NCBI GenBank assembly: GCA_018292915.2
Contig: JACVVK020000211.1
Coordinates: 688,501 to 752,500, forward strand
DNA: 64,000 nt
DNA from: Batillaria attramentaria
Lineage: Eukaryota; Mollusca; Gastropoda; Batillariidae
Direction of reading: 5' to 3'
Below the pieces are notes generated by a model, which was not told the origin of the DNA, made no database searches, and worked only from the letters and a program-made list of their open reading frames with translations. Of the stretch, positions 32,966-43,846 are shown in pieces. Every line of letters starts with the position of its first letter. Position 1 is the first letter of the stretch. Position numbers and translations under genes: made by a program.

Positions 32966-33577
32966 GCCCATCGCAGAAAAGGCACGCGCGCACTGACGCA
33001 AAAGGCACTATCAGCGTCATTTTTCCGACGTCATGTTTGATTGACGTGATACTGGCATTTCTTGGGGATGTGTCGCCACTTTTTGGACGTTCTCTATGTG
33101 TAGACGGGGAAAGCGGGAGTTTCATTGATGTAGTGTGCTTTGTTTTTCCCACTGACTCTCACTCAATAGCATAGTAGAGTGAGAGAACACCACATAGGTC
33201 TCAATGGAGCACAAACGCGGCTCGCGCGAGTCTGTGTGTGTGTGTGCGTGTGCGCGTGCGTGCGTGCGTGTGAGTGTGTGCGCGCGCGCGTGTGTATGTC
33301 TGACATAACACATAGTTAGAAAACGTTCGCCGCGCAGACTTGTCTGTTAAACATATTGGGTCGGTATTAATTCGATCTTTACACTACGCACGCAGCAGCA
33401 ACACTTCAATTTTCATGGGCCTGCTTTCATTGCAAGAACTGTATCAAAGTTATTACGCCAAATGTATTATGCGTCATCCCAGTGAGGAAAAACGTCATAG
33501 ATTTCAAAGAATACAACTTGACGTCTCTCTTCCAAAAACAAGATTGGTGTGACAGCCCGGTCAGTTGTTTCCATTCA

Positions 33578-33601
33578 GAGAGAGAGAGAGAGAGAGTGTG
33601 T

Positions 33602-33660
<59 letters not shown>
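33578..33660. repeat. (GA)n-(GT)n microsatellite in right arm
   Basis: Counterpart of the AC/TC run at 29052-29146 in the left arm. Confidence 0.95.
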
Positions 33661-33661
<1 letters not shown>

Positions 33662-33789
33662 ATACATGGCATTACAAAAGAACGACCGTGACGATAGCAG
33701 GTGATCAAATGGAAACAACATATTGGGCTGGTGGCCATCTTGTTGTTTTTGTGACTTGAAAAAGAATTTCACCATTTACGAATTTATTG

Positions 33790-33887
33790 GGGTTTTTTTT
33801 TTCACCTGTGGTATATCGATCTTCATTTTCTTCTTTATTGGAAAAAACAAAAACAAGACATGTATGTACCAGAAAGTATCCTGTCAT
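33790..33887 (+). repeat. direct repeat flanking the right arm, outer copy
   Basis: Partner of 31505-31604. It lies just outside the right arm and ends at a (TTG)n run at 33888-33905. Confidence 0.85.
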
Positions 33888-33909
33888 TTGTTGTTGTTGT
33901 TGTTGTGCC

Positions 33910-34730
33910 GTGATAAAGAATATCACTATTTACGAATAGAGAAATAAAGAAAGACAACACAAAAACTGAGAACGGAACAAAACAGAACTGTCGTTGTTAG
34001 AGTTAACCTACAGAACAGAACGGAACGGAACAGAACAGAACAGTGTGTTGTTGCTAAAGTCAGAAACGGCGAGAACTTGCAAAACAACAGCAGAAAACAA
34101 GGTAAACGATCATGTAAGTGTTTTACATTAATTGTAATTATTCCAAAATGGGGCTTTTGGGGCGGGTGAGGCAGTGGAAGTGGAGGTGAAAACCATCACT
34201 GAACAACTTACCCTGCCCCCCCCCCCCCCCACCACCCCCACCCCCCGGTTCCCAGTACACAACACACACACATCTCCACCTGTGGCCACCAAACACACGC
34301 ACAGCCTCGCAGTAAACAACTTGGCTGTCGGGTTCTGACTTGCGTAACGTCTTGCAACCGAAATCTGGAGGAACATGTCCAAGTCTTCTTGCAGCACAAC
34401 ACAACACAGCTGAAACTCGACTGACATCTTGTGAACAGATATACGCACATCAGACAGAACCACTAAAGGGAAGCAGGCGGTACTGATGATAGAGAAAAGT
34501 CAAAGGAAATTGGAAGAAGAAAGACTGTACGTGAATCTCTAGGGGATTTGAACCGCATGCAGCGCGTGTATTTGGCGGAGGTGTAAATCCAACAAGGACG
34601 GCCAGAATCTGGTTTCCCTTGAGGGACGTGACTTTTGGTTAGTGGGAAAAAGAGGGTGGGTGGGTGGTGGTGGTGGTGGTGTCGAGACTGAGAGAGAAAT
34701 TGGAGGGAGAGGGCGGGGACGTGAGAGGGA
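33910..34730. other. unassigned intergenic sequence
   Basis: Contains GAACAGAACG-like pentamer repeats (33975-34045) and C-runs (34207-34245). The minus-strand frames at 34128-34463 have no recognisable domain. Confidence 0.45.
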
Positions 34731-34732
34731 AA

Positions 34733-34753
34733 GTGTGTGTGTGTGTGTGTGTG
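34733..34753. repeat. (GT)10 microsatellite
   Basis: Short GT run. A GGT-rich stretch lies just upstream at 34655-34682. Confidence 0.9.
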
Positions 34754-35225
34754 ATATTAGTGGTTTATAATAAATAGTAATGATAAATAATAATGATTAG
34801 TAGCAGACAAGGATTGTGATCTGGATCAGTCCTAGAGTTAGTTTCATTAAACAATTGTTTGCCTATTATTATAATGTTGCTGTTGTCGTTCTTGTTGTTT
34901 TTGCTGTCGTAGTAACAGGTAGCCTCTATGTTTGTAATAAGTTCTAAGGGGAAAAGCTCAATAGATATTCCTTTTGGCCATTGCGACAAAAAAAAAAAAA
35001 AAAAACTTTTTTTTTTCATGATACAAGAACAGGAACATAGTGACATGTTAGACTAGTAATACAGAGACATCAAGACAAGTAGACTGACAATATAAAGAGA
35101 CACACTGACATGGAAGACTAATACATGGACATAATTACATAACAGGCTAGCAGTATAAGTATACAGTACAACAGCCACAAGAAAGAAAGAAAACAAATTG
35201 AGTAAAAAATAAGAAAAGAAACTGA

Positions 35226-35305
35226 CTCATTCTGATGCACGGACAAATCGCATTCGATAACTAAGTTTTCCACAACAACGTTGTATGTCTGACTGATAAG
35301 AATCC
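35226..35305. repeat. repeat family F, partial copy
   Basis: GACTCATTCTGATGCACGGA, GCATTCGATAACTAAGTTTT and CCACAACAACGTTGTATG align to the 3' parts of 24020-24120 and 63040-63115. Confidence 0.7.
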
Positions 35306-35339
35306 GAAACTTCGATGCTATGCAGGGGATGCCTTCTTC

Positions 35340-35343
<4 letters not shown>

Positions 35344-35416
<73 letters not shown>
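35344..35416. repeat. (GT)36 microsatellite
   Basis: Uninterrupted GT run. Confidence 0.95.
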
Positions 35417-35417
<1 letters not shown>

Positions 35418-35422
<5 letters not shown>

Positions 35423-35640
35423 CCCCAGCTCTTTGCCAGCTCCAGTGGCGTTCCTCCCTGATCATGGGTGGAGTCCACGGAGGTCTCGGAAGCTGGGGCA
35501 ATTTTTATTATGCATGATGATGGAGATGAGGATGATGATGCTATGCAGGTCCGTGTGGTTTGGAACTGCGGGACAGGGCCGCATTCCACGCTTCCTGTCA
35601 TAAATATCCTGGCGTTAATCAGGCCCGGGAACTACGGCAA
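35418..35640 (-). mobile_element. SINE family D, headless copy
   Basis: Matches 16990-17217 (CCAGTGGCGTTCCTCCCTGA, GGGGCAATTTTTATTATGCA, CAGGGCCGCATTCCACGCTT, CAGGCCCGGGAACTACGGCA) and stops there. The tRNA head and about 250 bp of body are missing. Confidence 0.88.
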
Positions 35641-35733
35641 CTTCTTCAGTTCTTGTGATGAGTTTCTTCTTTAGGGATATCGTTTTGCTTATCATAGTTA
35701 TCATCAATTGCCTATAGAACCCTCCGGGCGCAC

Positions 35734-35927
35734 GGCTGGGGGCTGAGCCGAGACAGCCGAATGGTAGAGCCGGGCGTTGGACTTTCAGTGCTCGGATCGT
35801 GAGTTCGAATCCCGGCCGAGGCCAAATATTTGTGCTGGCCTTTTTCTCCTTGCCCTGTCTCTGATATCACCCATACATGGTGGAAAAGGACGTTAAAATC
35901 CCAAACACCACCACCCCGGCCCTCTCC
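35734..35927 (+). mobile_element. SINE family A, full-length, 14-bp target duplication
   Basis: Head GCCGAATGGTAGAGC, B-box GAGTTCGAATCCC, body CAAATATTTGTGCTGGCC, 3' GGACGTTAAAATCCCAAACA. CCCTCCGGGCGCAC at 35720-35733 is repeated exactly at 35928-35941. Confidence 0.92.
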
Positions 35928-36397
35928 CCCTCCGGGCGCACTTTCAATTTCTCAGCGAACTGGCGCCTTGTCGCGGCAATTGAATTTTACAAACCTTCTA
36001 TATTCACACTGCGAAGAGATAATGCATTCAGCAGACACTGATTGAATTTGATTTTAAAAGTCACGTGTCAGGCGTAATTGCCATCCAGACAGGAAAATAT
36101 CAGAATATCAGAGTGAAGTCTGTAGATTTAATGATACGTAACTGTATGAACGTTTGTTTTTCCCTCCAGCGTTGCGATAAAGATAAAGCGATGACGGAAA
36201 CATCACATTGAGTACGCGGGGTCCCTGCAGGGAAACCGTTTAAAATTAGCCGTGTCTAGGGAATACGGTCGTTAAAAGCGGGCGTTCTCTTTGATCTGCC
36301 ATGATCAGTTTGGCGATAAAACTGACCTGGCGTCTGACATACCAAAAGCGAAAGTGGCAGGTCAGGGGGACCTGGTGCTCTCTCTGTCTCTCTGGAG

Positions 36398-36402
<5 letters not shown>

Positions 36403-36481
<79 letters not shown>
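36403..36481. repeat. (AC)39 microsatellite
   Basis: Uninterrupted AC run after CT-rich sequence. Confidence 0.95.
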
Positions 36482-36483
<2 letters not shown>

Positions 36484-36726
36484 AAAGAGACATCTTAACT
36501 GCGTAAGAAGATCACCATAATTGCAGTAACACTTAACACAGCGGCTGAGCCCATTGTGAGTAGTGGGGATTTTCGCCACAACAACCGTGACAGAACACTT
36601 AGTCATAATGCACAGTGGTACTTCTGACTCAGTTCAGTTTTAGTTTCTCTGAAAAAAGAGAAAATAACCCCCAAAACACTTCCTACTCTTACTGACCAAT
36701 CGTTCTTTTCGTTATGGCGGTTTTTT

Positions 36727-36795
36727 GTTTTTTTTTTTTTTTTTTTTTGGAGGAGGGGAAAAGGGGTTAGGGGGTGGGGAGGGGGGTGGTGGGGA
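36727..36795. repeat. T-run and G-rich stretch
   Basis: Near-pure T-run 36721-36748, then GGGGTGGGGAGGGG-like sequence. Confidence 0.85.
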
Positions 36796-36799
36796 GCTT

Positions 36800-37340
36800 T
36801 AACTCATGTTTCTCCAAACAAGCTTTATTCAGTCGTCACCGAATTGCTAGTGTCAACTTATAACATACAATGATCTGTCCCCATGCAGGCGACACCAATC
36901 GGCAGATAATAACAGACAGGTCATGTCAATTTCACACGGATGACGTCAAGCATCTAATTATGCTGTGGCTTCGTAATGACTTACCCATGCACCTTTCCCC
37001 TCTCACCGAGGGCTTTTGAATTGCAGGACCCAAAAGGTCAGAAACAGTATCAATTTCTGTATATCGTTATCTCTCTTTTAGCTGTGCCTGTCAGTCGGTG
37101 GTTAGATGGTGACAGTTGGGGCGACTTATTTTTCATGCTCATGCAGATAACGGGTGGTCAGTTTCATAACGACCGACAGTGACAAGGCGACCTTCAGCCT
37201 AATTTATTGATAACTACGGGCAAATCGCGGGTGATTGGTCGACCGCGGTAGTTCAGTGGCATTCACCTTTTTTTTCCAGTAGGTTTTTAATCACTTTGTT
37301 TTATTGTTTGTTGTTGTTGTTGTTTGATTGCTTTTTTGTT
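36800..37340. other. unassigned intergenic sequence
   Basis: Only a T/G-rich stretch at 37265-37345 stands out. Confidence 0.4.
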
Positions 37341-37349
37341 TGGGTTAAA

Positions 37350-38175
37350 AAAAAATCTTCACGAACTTTTCCTGCAAAACAGTACCTTTGATATTCCCAG
37401 TTAAAAAGCCAAGCGCGCCCCTCTCTTGTTATTTTTTCTGGGCACAGCCCCTCCCCCCCCCCCCCTCTTGCGAAGTCGATTCATTTAGTCATTTACATCT
37501 GAGACTTGAATATCTTCACGAACTTTTGCCCCAAACCAGTACCCTTCCCAGTTAATAAGTCTATCCCCTCTCTTCTCTTCCTCGTCATTATTTCTAGGTA
37601 GAGCCAACGTCTCCCCCCAAAAACAAACAAACAAACAAACAAACAAACAAACAAACAACAACAAAACAACAACACCCCCCTAACCCCCCCCAAAAAAAAA
37701 CAAAAAAAAAAACACAACAAAACAAAACAAAAACACAGCAACAACAACAAAACAAAAACAACCCCCCAAAACAACAACAAACAAACAAACAAAAAACCCA
37801 AAACTAAAACAAAACAACGTACAACTCTCTTGCCAAGTTGATTCAATCCACCAGTTATATCCGAGCAATTGAATATCTTCACGAACTTCTCCACCAAAAC
37901 AGTACCCTTCCCAGTTCAAAAACTAACCACACCCCATGCTTCGCGAGTCCTCGTTGTTATTTCCGGGCATAGTCTCCCTCCCCCCACCCCTCACCCCCAC
38001 CCTCCTCTTGCGAAGTTGATTCAATCAGCCATTTACATCCGAACAGTTGAATATCTTCACGAACTTCTCCCCAAAACACTACCCATCGCAGCTCAAAAAC
38101 TAACCACACCCAAGCTTCCTCGTTGTTATTTCTGGGCAGTCTCCCTCCTCCCCCCCCCCCCCCCTTCTCCCTCAC
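37350..38175. repeat. four-unit tandem array, about 160-180-bp units
   Basis: Each unit has ATATCTTCACGAACTT (starts near 37355, 37511, 37873, 38051), AACAGTACCCTTCCCAGTT, a CCTCGTTGTTATTTC-like block, a C-run and TTGCGAAGTTGATTCA. An A/C tract of about 205 bp has expanded inside the second unit (37615-37820). Confidence 0.92.
37615..37820. repeat. A/C-only tract inside tandem unit 2
   Basis: CAAA runs, C7 and A10 runs, almost no G or T. It replaces the C-run position of the neighbouring units. Confidence 0.92.
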
Positions 38176-38179
38176 TTCC

Positions 38180-39160
38180 CTCAAAACTTGTTTCAGGAAA
38201 CGTGCACGAGGCATTGAAGAGCTCTCTGAGATAATATAACCGGCAGTAGCGTGCACCAGCTCGATCCATCCCTCCTGCTGAATGCAGCCCCTTATGCAAT
38301 ACGCCCCGCGCTATCTGCTTCTGTTAGTGTCATCTTCGTTAATTCTCTCCCTTGTGCCGCTCTCCAGCGCGGCCCATGTCAGTTTTCGGCGTTGCGTCAG
38401 GTTATGGGTGGGGAGTCGCCGGGGAGGGGAGGAGTATTTCTTAGTTCCGCCCTTTTTCCCCCCTCCTCCTCGTCAGAGCAGATCAGTACCACTAATTTTT
38501 TTTCTAAATGAACGTAAAATCATAGTTTGAAAACTTAGGAGATTTTTTTTAACAGTATACCAAGTTTTTGTTTGGTCCCCCCCCCCCAATATTTCTTTCT
38601 TCCGTTTGTTCTTTAGCCTTTTCTTTCACTCTCCCTCCCTTTTCAGTTTACTTTTATTGAGTGTTAGCTGTTTCAAGTATTTCTTCCTCATGGAACTCCA
38701 AGGGGGAAGGAGGGAAAACTGAATCACTTTTTTTTGTTGTTGCTTTTTTTCATGACAGGAGAAATAGAAATAAATAATATTATTACTCATCCACCCTTCC
38801 CCCCTCCACCCCTTCCCCCTCCGGCCGTTGATCCCCTTTCAAGGTCGACCCCTACCCGGCCCGGCTCACTAACTTGAAAACAAAACAACAAAAAGTGGGT
38901 CTCGGACTTTGGACCACCGTGATAATCATCCCTCAAAGGGGTCGAGCAGCATCTCATTAATATGTACAGCAAGCGGCTTTGCGTCGCTATGCTGTTTCCA
39001 CGAGCGGGCTCACCGAAACTAACCAACAACCCTCTCGCTGGGTCATCACGACCCATAGCGATATCTCGGTCACTGTTTTGCCCGAAGCTCGAGCAAGCAG
39101 AGAGGGCCGAATGACTTGGGACCGACCAATGCAATACAGCAAAAAGCGGCAACCAATACA
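38180..39160. other. unassigned intergenic sequence
   Basis: No gene or repeat recognised apart from C- and T-runs near 38455 and 38575. Confidence 0.4.
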
Positions 39161-39163
39161 CAC

Positions 39164-39191
39164 CACACACACACACACACACACACACACA
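39164..39191. repeat. (AC)14 microsatellite
   Basis: Short AC run. Confidence 0.9.
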
Positions 39192-39414
39192 TTGCAGTGA
39201 ATGGTGGAGCTAGCCCACGAAAAGCAAATAGAGCGCACTAGATTCTCGCGTGTGAGGCCGCTCTTATCATTAAAATGCTGGCCTGTGATGGATCGGCTGC
39301 CTCTCGCAAATTAAAGCAGCTAATCAGACGCGGAGAAGTTACTGATAGTGGTGAGGGAGGGCCGGGGAGGGGAGCAACTAGACCTTGGGAAATATGGTTG
39401 GCAGTGACTGGTGT

Positions 39415-39436
39415 TTTTTTTTTTTTTTTTTTTTTG
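39415..39436. repeat. T22 homopolymer
   Basis: Pure T-run. Confidence 0.9.
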
Positions 39437-39465
39437 TCTTCCCCCGACAGAGAAAAGTGCAAATC

Positions 39466-39540
39466 TTTAATAATAATAACAATAATGAGGATTTATCTGA
39501 CGCCCAACCGCCTGCTGGAGCTCTGGGCGCCTCACACTAG
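39466..39540 (-). mobile_element. possible LINE/SINE 3' end with AAT-type tail
   Basis: On the minus strand GGCGCCCAGAGCTC, then GGGCGTCAGATAAATCCTCA and an (ATT)n-like tail. The style matches CR1/L2-type 3' ends. Length is only about 75 bp. Confidence 0.45.
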
Positions 39541-39729
39541 TAGGGTGGCAATACATATACATGAAATACGTCACATTACATACACAATATACAACTTTGG
39601 AATATACAACTAGATTCTGCGCCATCCCTCGATCTTTCTCCGAGAAAGAACAGAACACGACACAACACAACACAAAAGAAACTAAACCAATCACAGGCGC
39701 AACTGGCCGTTTGTCCAAGGAAGAATTGC

Positions 39730-39950
39730 GGGGAGCCAGGATGGCCGAATGGTAGAACGTTGGACTAGGTCGACATGTGATACCGTTTTTTTCCCCCCAG
39801 CTATCGAGCTGCTCATCGGGGATTTCTCTCCGGGTTCTCCGCCTTTCCTTCCCAGCGAAATTCAAAAAGTAGGATATGTATTGGCTGCCGCTGCACCGCG
39901 GCGACGCACTTCCTCCGGAGGGAAGGAGCCTGAAGGGACAATAAAGTAGT
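39730..39950 (+). mobile_element. chimeric SINE: family A head joined to family B body
   Basis: GGAGCCAGGATGGCCGAATG and GTAGAACGTTGGACTA (39730-39766) are the 5' head of SINE A. The sequence switches at GGTCGACATGTGATACCG to the SINE B body (AGCTGCTCATCGGGG, CTCTCCGGGTTCTCCGCC) and ends in ACAATAAAGTAGTAAACAAC. It could be a template-switch chimera or one insertion into another. Confidence 0.75.
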
Positions 39951-40373
39951 AAACAACAACAACAAACACACACTATGATAAAAAATAGAACCTTTATTTA
40001 TCTTGGTGTCATGATATTTTGCATAGTACTTCATTCAGTCACCGCCAACCATAGGAAAACGTAAAGTGGTTGCCGACAGTGCAGAGCGTAGGGGGGTAAA
40101 GAGGGCTGGAAGGAGGTATCACGCCTGGTCGTTTGCTAAGAGTAATGTCATTTCGATGATGCAATAAAATGATGGATGGAGGTGGTTATTTCTGCTTGTA
40201 GCCTTGGCGACTGATTAACCCTGACCCCCCTCCCCCCTCCCCCCACCTCTCTCTGCCCCTCCCATCAGCAGTGCCCCGAATCATAATTTGCAATACGATG
40301 CAGCACGGCATGCCGTTTCTTACTCTAGCGCCGGCAAGTAAGGCGCAGCTCCATTCTCTCTATGAACTAATGG

Positions 40374-40548
40374 GGGGAGCCGGGGTGGCTGAATGGTAGA
40401 GCGTTGGACTTCTAATGCGCGGGTCGTGAGTTCGTATCCCGGCTGGAGCCAAATATTTGTGCTGGCTTTTTCATCGTTGTCCCGTCTTTGATATCACCCG
40501 TATGTGGTGGAAAAGGACGTCAACCCCCCAAACACCCCCCCCCTCCCC
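40374..40548 (+). mobile_element. SINE family A, full-length, perfect 14-bp target duplication
   Basis: Head GGGTGGCTGAATGGTAGAGC, B-box GAGTTCGTATCCC, body GTGCTGGCTTTTTCATCGTT, 3' GGTGGAAAAGGACGTCAA and C-rich end. CTATGAACTAATGG occurs at 40360-40373 and 40549-40562 exactly. Confidence 0.93.
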
Positions 40549-40564
40549 CTATGAACTAATGGTC

Positions 40565-40950
40565 AAAGCCAAGGAACTAAAGCTACCATGCATTTTTACG
40601 CTCCCAGATCGTTCTGACCTGTTTTCGTGGTATCTATCATCACACCACTTAGACACCTTGACAGTGACAGCTGAGCCACTAAAAGCGTACTCGACGACGC
40701 GTCGACAACACTCCAGTAATGTAACGACAGTCAGAAAATTTGAATGTCAGTTCTACCGCTCGCGCCGTGAAGTGTAAATAACTTTGTGTCGCATTAAGAG
40801 CTGTACTAATCATCAAGATAGAGTATTTCGAGCGTACAGGCGCACTCAGGAGCGAAACTGTTCCAAAACATAAGTTGGCTTAGCAAAGATGGAATTAATC
40901 CCGTTTGAATGTTTGCGGAATTGCGTTTCTTTTTTTTTTCTTTTCTTCAT
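40565..40950. other. unassigned intergenic sequence
   Basis: No repeat or gene recognised. Confidence 0.4.
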
Positions 40951-40974
40951 TCATTTAATTTTTTTTAACAAAGG

Positions 40975-41350
40975 CGGACAATGATGATGATGATGATTGG
41001 CCATTTGTATAGCGCTGCAAGAAAACTTCCATGCAATTAGCATGCTCACGGCGCCTTTAGAGTTTAAAAAAAAAAAAAAGTGACAGAGAGAGAGGGGGGG
41101 GGGGGAGAGGGGGGGAGAGAGAGTGGGGGGGGGGGGTGGGGAGAGAGAGAGAGAGAAAAGATGCGTCTTGAGGTTCCGCTTGAAGGTCATGACTGACGCA
41201 GAACCTGACTTGAGGTGAGCTGGCAAGTTGTTCCAGAGGCAAGGAGCTGCGCTCTTGAAAGCCCGTGCAGAATTACCATTACCACTGATTATACATATCC
41301 TCTGCCTTATCGAGTAATCAAATGTCCCCAGCGATGGATTGTGAAACATT
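40975..41350 (-). pseudogene. non-LTR retrotransposon 3' end with RT C-terminus
   Basis: The minus-strand frame from 41349 reads SLGTFDYSIRQRICIISGNG, then ARAFKSAAPCLWNNLPAHLK and SASVMTFKRNLKTHLFS. This is the C-terminal signature of CR1/L2/Jockey-type reverse transcriptases. A GA/G-run (41086-41158) interrupts the normal end of the frame. The 3' UTR then has GCATGCTAATTGCATGG, GCAGCGCTATACAAATGG and a (CAT)n tail at 40980-41000. The palm domain is absent, so the copy is 5'-truncated and dead. The GCGCTATACAA end matches the tail style of the SINE at 4785 and of the fragment at 46305. Confidence 0.8.
41086..41158. repeat. G/GA low-complexity tract
   Basis: G-runs and GA dinucleotides inside the LINE remnant. 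Confidence 0.9.
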
Positions 41351-41647
41351 CCAGATGTTCCCGGATTATCGTTTATTTCACAGAAAAGCTTTAAAACGTC
41401 CGCCGATCACTGATATAAATCTTATGCACTGGGTTGCAGATATCTTCTAAATCCCCCCCCCCCCAAAAAAAAATAAATAAATAAATAAATAAAAAATAAA
41501 AACCTGCAAATTTTGATTTTGGGCAAATATGGATGGATTTTTTTAATAGAAAAAGATGACTGAAAATTGCCGCAGATTATACATATCTTAATCATCATTT
41601 TAGAACTCATGGCGTATTTTTACAGATGGGGTCTTGTCTGGTTGTTT

Positions 41648-41692
41648 GGGTTTCGTCCTTTTCCACCTCGTAAGGGTGATAATACAGCAGAG
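41648..41692 (-). mobile_element. SINE family A 3' scrap
   Basis: CGTCCTTTTCCACCTCGTAA and GGGTGATAATA match the reverse complement of the SINE A 3' end. About 40 bp only. Confidence 0.5.
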
Positions 41693-41728
41693 GGATGGCG
41701 TGGACAACGGGGAAAATATCAGTCACTG

Positions 41729-41731
<3 letters not shown>

Positions 41732-41810
<79 letters not shown>

Positions 41811-41816
41811 CGTGTG

Positions 41817-41868
<52 letters not shown>

Positions 41869-41874
41869 TGTGTG
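41732..41874. repeat. (GT)n and (GCGT)n microsatellite
   Basis: GT run to about 41806, then GCGT tetramers to 41870. Confidence 0.95.
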
Positions 41875-41944
41875 AGATGTGTGCCGTGTGTGTGATGAAA
41901 TGAACTCTTTACTATACAACGGTTGATGCTGAAGCCAAAGGAAA

Positions 41945-41949
<5 letters not shown>

Positions 41950-41981
<32 letters not shown>
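41950..41981. repeat. (GA)16 microsatellite
   Basis: Short GA run. Confidence 0.95.
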
Positions 41982-41984
<3 letters not shown>

Positions 41985-42148
41985 AAGAGAGATTCTCCTA
42001 TCCCGTCGGCAGTTTTCAGAGCGTAGTTCGTGAATAATTAATCGCAACAAACAGTGGGTCGATCCAATAATGGTATGACCATCTCGTCTGATGACCCTCT
42101 GGACACTGGGCACTGCTGAATACAGTCAGATGAAATCATGTAATACTA

Positions 42149-42540
<392 letters not shown>

Positions 42541-42964
42541 CTTATGCACGTGCTCTTCGTGTGGACATGTACATATTTTAAAAAATTGTCTGTCTGTACA
42601 TACGAAAGCTTACGTTGACATTTTGTCGTCCCAGTCGAATCGGTTCTTGCGCAGCCTCTAAAACTCTGCTGTGCATGCAATCGAAGGACAAAAAACAACA
42701 GACAACAACAAACAACAACAAACAACAACAACAAAAACCCTACAGTTATTAATTCACGGAAAAATAAAAAAACAAACACGCGTATCTGAATTAATTGCAA
42801 GAATTGTACAAAACTGTGTGAGGTTACAAATGATGTTTTTTAACTTAAAATTCCAGATTCTGTGCCTGCTGCAATTTCTTTCTAAGAAAATCTGAAAAGT
42901 CTTCGCAACTCAGTAGGAACATGTTTTCTCTTTCCTTTCTTCACAATGAAAACGAAATGGTCTT

Positions 42965-43050
42965 CTGAATCACCGGGAGGTGCGGGTGGGGGTGGGGGTG
43001 GGGGTGGGAGAGGTGTGTTGGTGGAGTGGGGGAGGGGGGTGGGAGAAAAA
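42965..43050. repeat. GGGGGT-rich stretch
   Basis: Repeated GGGTGGGGGT words with TTGGTGGAG-type interruptions. Confidence 0.8.
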
Positions 43051-43114
43051 AAAGGAAGAACAGCGTTACTCACACAAAAGTTTGGGATTCCCAAATTCCC
43101 AGGGAGTGGTCAAT

Positions 43115-43152
<38 letters not shown>

Positions 43153-43164
43153 GGGGGGGGGGGT

Positions 43165-43200
<36 letters not shown>

Positions 43201-43223
43201 GGGGGGGGGTGGGGGGGGGGGGG
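43115..43223. repeat. near-pure poly-G tract, about 109 bp
   Basis: G interrupted only by four isolated T. It is by far the longest homopurine G tract in the window. The Gly- and Pro-rich frames over it are artefacts. Confidence 0.95.
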
Positions 43224-43433
43224 CTTTATTAAAAACGACGAACGTGGCCGACAAAGACTTTGGTCAAATTAGATCTTTTGAACGGAGATTGATTTTAGTT
43301 TCCTCATGACTGTCCCCCTTTCACTGTTTGCAAAGGTATTCCTGGGTCCACAAACTTAGCTTCAGTGCAACATGAGAGAGAAGGGAACAGTTTAATTGCC
43401 CCATGTGTGTGTTTTTGGAGAAGGGGGTTGGGA

Positions 43434-43485
43434 CGGGGGGGGGGGGGGGGGGGGGGGAGGGGGATAGGAGGGGGGGGGGGGGGCG
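43434..43485. repeat. G-rich homopolymer block
   Basis: Two G-runs of about 20 and 13 separated by AGGGGGATAGGA. A further G12 run lies at 43555-43566. Confidence 0.9.
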
Positions 43486-43699
43486 GATGGGTTCAAGCAG
43501 ATAGTTCCAACAAAGGACGACATGACAACAAACCTCTAGGGGTTGCTTGGTAGAGGGGGGGGGGGGTTAATAATGTCTTAATACGTTTACAACGCTGTGG
43601 AAAACATTTCCTCGGATGCGCTTAATCCGTGCATCAGATTGTTTTATACAGAGACTGTGAATAACGCATAAACTGAACAGTAACTGGGGGAAACACACA

Positions 43700-43833
<134 letters not shown>

Positions 43834-43846
43834 CAACACACAGATA

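Larger units (their letters stand above)
31602..33746 (-). repeat. fold-back element, right arm
   Basis: Reverse complement of the left arm, by eye about 90 percent identical over its alignable parts. It is about 320 bp longer because of a partial tandem duplication (units starting near 32667 and 32970, both with TCATGTTTGATTGACGTGAT) containing an LTR-like repeat at 32797-32965. The 173-codon minus-strand frame at 32631-33152 lies entirely in this duplicated stretch and is not called a gene. Confidence 0.85.

Noticed and set aside
32631..33152. 173-codon minus-strand open frame
   Set aside because: It lies wholly inside the duplicated part of the fold-back right arm, repeats itself internally (TSPRNASITSIKHD and TPPRKNSITSIKHD) because of the DNA duplication, and has no recognisable domain.
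34530..34620. tRNA-like SINE head in reverse (GGATTTGAACC)
   Set aside because: The B-box-like word is present, but no convincing A-box or recurring body follows.
42946..43309. Glycine- or proline-rich proteins
   Set aside because: Direct translation of the poly-G tract on either strand.
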